Assembly (NCBI GenBank): GCA_030762175.1
Contig: CM060834.1
Span: 29,724,501 to 29,788,500 of the forward strand
DNA from: Metallyticus violacea
Lineage: Eukaryota > Arthropoda > Insecta > Mantodea > Metallyticidae
DNA: 64,000 bases
Direction of reading: 5' to 3'
Shown here piece after piece: positions 58,608 to 64,000 of this stretch. The first letter of the stretch is position 1; each line of letters starts with the position of its first letter. The notes beneath the pieces are model-generated. The model was not told the origin of the DNA. It made no database searches and was given only the letters and a program-made list of their open reading frames with translations. The position numbers and the translations under genes were made by a program.

Positions 58608-59585
58608 ATATCCCTCTTATGTGGTGTTGTTTGGCATCTTTGGCGTTTTAAAATCGACACTAGTTTATACGACGGACCCCATAAGTCCTCTAATTGCTAA
58701 TGATTCATTTCAAAAATGGAAGAAAGTAACCTTGAGCTTTCGTTGCAAGCTGAAAGATGCAGATAGATTCTGAGCTAAATAACAATGAGAGCAGCTTAAA
58801 AATCTCGATGCATAGTCCAACCGGTCGACACTTAGACCCAGCGTTGCCGCCGGTATTTTCTTGCTTCAAGGGCTTTACCATTTTAAAACTTAGGTAACAC
58901 ACATTATATAATATTCACAGTCTCCTTAGGTGCTGGAAATATTGCTCATTTTTCTGCAGCGGTATTAACGAAGCGGTAAGATTGGTAATTAAATATGTAC
59001 AAAAAATGGAGGGAAAATTTGAAAAAAGAAATTAATTTGATTTGATTAATTGGTTGGATTACTAATTGTAATTTCAGGGTAAAGAATGATTTCTACCCCT
59101 CTGATTATGATTTCCGTTGACTTACGGTTTTTGCCATGGCTGTTGAGACTCTGCTGCTGGATACTTTTATGGTCCCATGATCATAGGGGAAGGAGTCTTG
59201 GAGATTAATAAGATTTCTCGTTATAAGAGATGAAACACAATTTATTGTTCATAGGTAATTACACCTAAAAATATGCCGCCGTTTTATTCTGGATATGTTC
59301 CACTTTCGCACTAACTATGAGCTCGCTCTGACGCTTCTAAATTTGATAAAGACTGATCCTGAAATCAACTAATCCTGAGATGCAACTGAACTCAACTAAT
59401 AAAACTCTTCCACTGAACGGAACTGACCGTGCTTATCTGCCACGCTGATAATGCCCCTCTGAATACTCTTGCAAAACTATCTACAGCTTTCCACTTACTC
59501 AATTGAACTGAGAAAGCCCTTTCGCTGATAATGCCCCACTGAATACTCTTCCAAAAACTGACTGCGAGACTGAGTGACCTTGGCC
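58608..59585. repeat. Mostly featureless; an 80-bp spaced direct repeat at 59444-59560
   Basis: GCTGATAATGCCCCTCTGAA begins at 59444 and GCTGATAATGCCCCACTGAA at 59524, followed in both by TACTCTTGCAAAAC or TACTCTTCCAAAAA. This is a two-copy tandem repeat with period 80. It directly joins the broken mariner, whose reading stops around 59590. No gene is seen. Confidence 0.5.
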
Positions 59586-60124
59586 TTAGAGGCGGTGCTT
59601 CGCCAGGTTTAAGCCACTCCATTGATTCTCTTTTGGGCAAGAGATCATAGAAGAGGACCATAGTTTCATCTCCTGTAACAATGACTTGCATAACTTCTCT
59701 CTTGTTGCCACGGTAGAGCTCCAAAATGCCTGACAACAGATGACTCGTAGCTGCTTTTGGACTGAGGAAAGAAGTCTAGGCACCCATCTTACACTAACAT
59801 TATTAATGTTTAAATGTTCATGGATAATTCAAAGGACTGTTGTTTTAGAAAGGCCTAATCTTGCTGCTATTTCTACAACTTTGAGCCGCCGATCTCCCTT
59901 AATTTCTCCTTCCACAAGAGCAATGATTTTAGGAGTGAGCGCCTCCAAGGGCCGACCTGCACGCTCTTCGTCTTCAATGCTTTCTCAACCCATTCGAAAA
60001 AGTTTGGTCCATTCTTTACGGTAGAATATAAGAGGCATGCTGCCCCATATATACCGCCAAATCGCTGTTTAATTTCACTTGGAGTTAGTCTTTCTTTCGT
60101 GAAAACATAATAACAGCTCGACAT
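59586..60124 (-). pseudogene. mariner-family transposase, N-terminal half
   Basis: Minus strand from an ATG at 60124: LTPSEIKQRFGGIYGAA, a short linker with PWRRSLLKSLLLW, then LREIGGSKLVEIAARLGLSK (second helix-turn-helix; frames shift near 59873), VPRLLSSVQKQLRVICCQ, then IVTGDETMVLFYDLLPKRES and MEWLKPGEAPP. TGDET holds the first catalytic Asp and (K)xSMEW is a mariner signature. Sequence similarity stops at about 59590, so the second half with the other two catalytic residues is missing. A terminal repeat sits upstream at 60275-60318 at a normal distance (about 150-195 bp) from the ATG. Plus frame 59740-60024 is a shadow. Confidence 0.78.
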
Positions 60125-60274
60125 TCCATTTTGAACATGTCACAATCGTCTACACATAGCCTTCTTTGTGCAACTATATCTGAACAACTGAACACAGCGG
60201 AGCGGAAATTACAGCTGCAATTATTTACTTAACAGATAAGGTATGACATCAGATAAGGATTTTGTGAAGGCGAT

Positions 60275-60318
60275 AATCCTTATCGGCCATGCCGGAAACT
60301 TATGGACCTACCCTCGTA
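60275..60318 (-). repeat. mariner 5' terminal inverted repeat
   Basis: On the minus strand it reads TACGAGGGTAGGTCCATAAG then TTTCCGGCATGGCC, the usual form of a mariner end (TACGAGGGT...). It belongs with the transposase at 59586-60124. The partner end is lost with the 3' half. Confidence 0.7.
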
Positions 60319-60835
60319 CTCATCAATGTATTGTAGGTTTCATCCTTTCGTTTCGTTTAGGCATTATATACGTCTAAATAGTACCATGAGTTTACGGACA
60401 TTGTATATGCAGTCTTTGGTTTTCTTTTAAAATATTATTTTAAATATTGAAACCGAGCTGCCAGGAAATTTAAGTCTAAATGTCTATACTATTCTGTCAT
60501 ATGGTTTTCTGCACCTATGTATACTGTAGTGAATAGCTTACCATTGCACAGCATTATTGTACAATTAATTAAATCTCAGTCTTAGCTGCAGAATATAATG
60601 TCATACTCTTGACGGAACGGACTGGAAGGAAGAATGGTGCCGAGCGTGCTGCGCTCTCAGCGATTGGAGGGAAATAGGTCCTTTGGTGGGACGGTGTAAG
60701 TTGCAGGACATTTAAAATGTTCTCACTGTAGATAGTTTTGTCAATTCTTTTGTTGCCATTTATTGCCCCTAAGAGTTGGCAGTTGGCATGACACTTTAAA
60801 CAATTACAAGTAAAAAAAAAAAAAAAAAAAAAAAA

Positions 60836-60874
<39 letters not shown>

Positions 60875-61274
60875 TACAAAAGCATAAAAAATTTCCTTAA
60901 GGAGAAGTGTTATCACGCTGTGTATCCTTAAAGAAAGACCAGGAAAAAGAATTATGTAAAAACATCGCCAAAAGTAGTAGTACTAGTACTATCAGGAATG
61001 TCTTTGTTATAAAGTTCTATACACACATTACAAGTATATTTTATGCATGGGTCATAGGCCGTATGTGCTTAAGTATGGTACACGATTAGAAGAGGAACAA
61101 ATAATAATAATAATACAAATAACACAATGTTAATAATAAATAAACATTACAAATGAGAAGAATGATATTTGACACTTATATGAATGGAAACATATTACAT
61201 ACTATTTATGATTGCACTAGTTACTGCGTTCTAACCTGAAAAAAAAATTGTTTCTAGCTTCGGGCACTTTGACT
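60319..61274. repeat. No gene seen; poly(A)/(TAA)n tract at 60812-60874
   Basis: A run of 26 A (60812-60837) grades into TAA triplets (60838-60874). The minus frame 60569-60916 translates it (poly-Ile/Phe). Confidence 0.7.
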
Positions 61275-61790
61275 GCGAATACCCCATATTCAGTCAACTA
61301 GCGTGGCCGGTAAACAGGTCCCAGCATGTCAGTTGACCTCTAATTGCCTTAAAGTTTTCAGGAAACAGCGTTTTTCTCAGGTGTTCCAAGTGAACATATT
61401 AGAACAGAATATGTACCCATTCCTCCTCCCCTCCGCAAAATGGGCAGATTTCCGTACCAGAACTATCCGTTATTTTTTGAGCCTTCCAATTTTCCAATCT
61501 AAACCAGGCCATTCCTAATTTCGCCTTTCTCCCTAGAATAAGCTTATAAGCTTAAAATAACTTTTTACCCCAGGTTAGTTTAATTTCATTCGACAGGCTC
61601 AAGGAGACTTTGGGGTTACATTCTTGCTCGATTTCCTACCTGCTGATATCCTCTAGCCCTGTTTTTATTATTTTCATCGCCTCGTTGTGATATTGAACCC
61701 AGGCCAATTCCTCCGAGTCCTCTTTTCCCCTCTGCAGCCCAAAACGTTCTCTAAAAGCATATGTCAGCGCGTTGCGAAACATTCTTTAAC
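61275..61790 (-). pseudogene. LINE ORF2 C-terminal region
   Basis: The minus strand from 61785 reads FRNALTYAFRERFGLQRGKE, then VQYHNEAMKIIKTGLEDISR, a stop, IEQECNPKVSLSLSNEIKLT, a stop, GRKAKLGMAWFRLENWKAQK, ITDSSGTEICPFCGGEEEWV, HILF and, after a frame change, LTCWDLFTGHAS. The CPxCGxEEExVHILFxC knuckle and the LGMAWFRLxNWK stretch before it are typical of the end of R1/L1-like ORF2 proteins. The frame is nearly continuous over 150 codons with two or three stops, so this copy is younger than the other LINE fragments but not functional. Confidence 0.65.
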
Positions 61791-62515
61791 TAAAAGCATA
61801 TCCTTTCTAATGGAAAATCTGAAGGATAACTGATTTTTAACATTTTATTTATAATCATTTAAAAGAAATCAAGAGATTTTACCAAAATTTGTGTGTAAAG
61901 TGGAATTTAAATATCAAAATGTTCGTATTAAAGGTAAATTAGAAACAGTTCTAAATAAAAGTGTCCCTAGAATTCAGCTAGAAGAAAATGCAGTGTAAAG
62001 ATTGGTTTTTAGAAGTTTTATCCCACAGTAAACAAAGGCTTTGAGTCAACGTCTTACTATTCTTTTAAAAGATTACCTGATCCATTAAGAAGTAGGGATT
62101 CATCCTCTGAAGTTACATTTTGGCTGATGTAACAGTCCATCCCTGACATTTAAACCCCTGAACGTAGTTCCTAGATATTACTAAAGCAAGCAGCATCCCT
62201 TAGAATGAAAATAACACAGGCTTATCTTTCTTCCTCACAAAAACAGTTTTCCCTCTCTCTGCCTCACCCTTTTAACATTGGAGATTAATCTCATGATGGG
62301 ACGAGCAAGCACAACACCTAATACTGCTTTTTGGCCTGCATAAATTGATACAACCCATCTGATCCCAAATAGCATCCCTCCAGTACTTGCGATATGGTAA
62401 AAATAATGTAATATGAAAAAAAAAAAAAAAAAACCTAAATTAGGTAGGGAAAAATACGAAATACGAATTATGTTTTATGATTCGATTACATTATTGAGAA
62501 AAGGGTAGAATTTAA
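61791..62515. other. No gene seen
   Basis: It includes an A run at 62416-62434. No motif recognised. Confidence 0.5.
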
Positions 62516-62741
62516 GCAGCCATGTTACTTATTGACTATGAAAAGGCATATGACAGAGTAGACAGAAATAAATTTCTTCAAAGTCTATAAAATAGACAAG
62601 TTATTAAATTTATAATCATTGCAATAAAACTCTTTATAAAATTATATAATTAGTTAAAATTTAATAATTTACAAAGAAACCAAAAAAACTAATCTATTAT
62701 TAAGACAAGGATGTGGTCTATATCCCTTATTATTTAATATA
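62516..62741 (+). pseudogene. LINE reverse-transcriptase fragment, broken by a Tc1-like insertion
   Basis: The plus strand reads MLLIDYEKAYDRVDRNKFLQ near 62525-62580 (RT block FIDxxKAFDxVxR) and, after two stops and a frame change, LLLRQGCGLYPLLFNI near 62690-62740 (RT block xRQGCxLSPLLFNI). The spacing of about 40-50 codons between the blocks is normal for L1-like reverse transcriptases. The catalytic YxDD block should follow but the sequence is replaced at a TA (62740-62741) by a transposon end. It may be a different LINE family from that at 6872. Confidence 0.65.
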
Positions 62742-63420
62742 CACTTTTGTGCAAATTAATGGAACAAAGATATTGTTCTACTTTTTTCACGATATTCCAA
62801 AATTACTTTTTAGTAAACAGTGCTTTTAGCATTTAATGTGTCCAACACTTGGTATTAATTACCATTTTCACTGATTTGGGGATAGTCAGCAAGTTTTTCA
62901 TACATATTTCACTTATTTCTGGGTCATGAAATGACCTTTTAGCACAGCGCAATACATATTTTTTTTTTTTTTTGGTAGTGTAGTCCATTTTCCTCTTCCA
63001 TTTCTTGATAATCGCCCAAAGATTCTCTATAGGGTTGAGATCCGGCGAATATTCAGCCCAATCCAAACACCGAAAACCATTTTTCACCATGAGGTCTTTT
63101 AAAATTCTTCGACGCATGACATCGGGAAAATCATCATTTCAATGTTCAGTTCTTCTGCCAATCTCTTCAGTTCTAGGGTGCCCGTTTTCTCTAAAATTAA
63201 GATATACTTGTTGTTACTCATTGGGTCAACAGCAATCAAACGTTTAGTGCTTGTCAATGTTAAACAGTCACAAAGCACTCTCTTTTCGGACAATTTTCGT
63301 TTTTGGCCACATCGTCCTTTCCTTTGTAGTGAAATTCACCCAGTTTCATTTTCCCTTCTAATTATATTATTAACAGCACCCAAACTTACATTACATTCAG
63401 CTGATATCTCTTCGAGTCAT
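62742..63420 (-). pseudogene. Tc1-like transposon with internally deleted transposase
   Basis: It begins after a TA with the terminal repeat CACTTTTGTGCAAATTAATG. The minus strand encodes, from about 63400: SAECNVSLGAVNNIIRRENE and TGxISLQRKGRCGQKRKLSE (Tc1 helix-turn-helix and linker), then abruptly KRLIAVDPMSNNKYILILEK (a block that normally lies after the first catalytic Asp), a frame change, NDDFPDVMRRRILKDLMVKN, and WAEYSPDLNPIENLWAIIKK, which holds the third catalytic residue (E in NPIENLW). The section with the first catalytic Asp is missing, so there is an internal deletion. The second terminal repeat was not found beyond 63420. Confidence 0.72.
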
Positions 63421-64000
63421 ATTACTAAATTTATGGGGGGTTATGAATTTACTTTACTTCTTTTCTTAGGTGTGATATCCATTAGAATTAAAATATGCTT
63501 GCTAAATAAAATGTTAAAACATCTAGAAACAAATAAAATTGCTTACGTCCGGTACAACCAATAAATCAATAACTACAATTAACTATCTCAGTAATGGGTA
63601 TCATTGAATGCGGTGTAGAACTGGAGGGAAACAGGTATTAGCACTAAAAACTTAAAACAGTACATTTAACTTGTTCACACTAATACGCACACACGTATAT
63701 TTAGATCAAATTAAACAATGGAAAACTAGAAACCCAAAAGCATTTAAATCGGCAAAAACAAATAACTGGCCACATCTAACTTCCTAGCTGATACCACTTG
63801 AAGCTTGCTGCCCCCTCTCCTTGTAAAAGTATCACCCTGCGATGTCTTCCTGCTCCATTTGATGAAGAACTGGGAACGTGATTTTCAAGCCCAGAAGGGA
63901 TGACAAGGTTAGTTGTTTATTTTTGCCGACCATACGTTAATACAAGATTTTAATTTCTGACGCAGGATATGACCTTCAAAAAGCCTCCTTTATATTATCA
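63421..64000. other. No gene seen
   Basis: Neither the other end of the Tc1-like element nor the rest of the interrupted reverse transcriptase could be recognised. The 140-codon plus frame 63142-63564 is mostly the antisense of the transposase. Confidence 0.5.

Noticed and set aside
63142..63564. 140-codon plus frame, longest in its region
   Set aside because: It is largely antisense to the Tc1-like transposase on the minus strand, which carries the recognisable motifs.

Overview
This window looks like intergenic or intronic DNA from a large, AT-rich arthropod genome, most likely an insect. The hint is its repeat content: several tRNA-derived SINE families, Tc1/mariner relics (including the insect-abundant DUF4817-type transposases), non-LTR (LINE) fragments, a Penelope-like endonuclease fragment, a short TAGGT array like the arthropod telomere unit, and many microsatellites. 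A cockroach, termite or other large-genome hemimetabolous insect would fit, but that is inference from repeat style and not from a diagnostic gene. I found no convincing host gene, no functional RNA gene, no CRISPR array and no bacterial-style operon. Every recognisable protein is a decayed mobile-element protein with stops, frameshifts or deletions.

Layout. 1-5 kb: plain AT-rich DNA, then a minus-strand transposase relic (3580-4130) and a SINE (4708). 5.4-10.3 kb: a mariner transposase tail, a minus-strand LINE relic with recognisable reverse-transcriptase motifs (6872-8062), a terminal piece of a DUF4817-type transposon, and a SINE nested inside another SINE with both target duplications still readable (9606-10247). 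10.3-21.5 kb: a LINE 3' end, a long-inverted-repeat MITE (13278-13609), SINEs, another transposase head (15040-15412) and tandem duplications. 22-31.7 kb: a LINE tail, transposase tails, SINEs, simple repeats and a long transposase pseudogene that keeps its ATG (30715-31621).

33-46.3 kb: a hAT-like fragment, SINEs, a terminal-inverted-repeat element (38522-39510), a pseudogene of an arthropod repeat-borne protein family (40320-40830), a perfect 93-bp tandem duplication (43531), a Penelope GIY-YIG fragment (44445) and a perfect 43-bp inverted repeat beside a CTT tract (45852-45988). 48-54.7 kb: a second SINE2 copy, a mariner relic, a relative of the 38.5-kb element that has expanded into a 72-bp minisatellite, and two SINE3 copies with clear target duplications. 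58-63.4 kb: a half copy of the MITE, a mariner 5' half with its terminal repeat, a LINE C-terminus, and a LINE reverse-transcriptase fragment broken at a TA by a Tc1-like element.

Nothing here acts as a coordinated gene system. The value of the window is the layered insertion history and a few non-autonomous elements or structures that may not be catalogued. All family assignments come from reading motifs by eye; no database search was possible.
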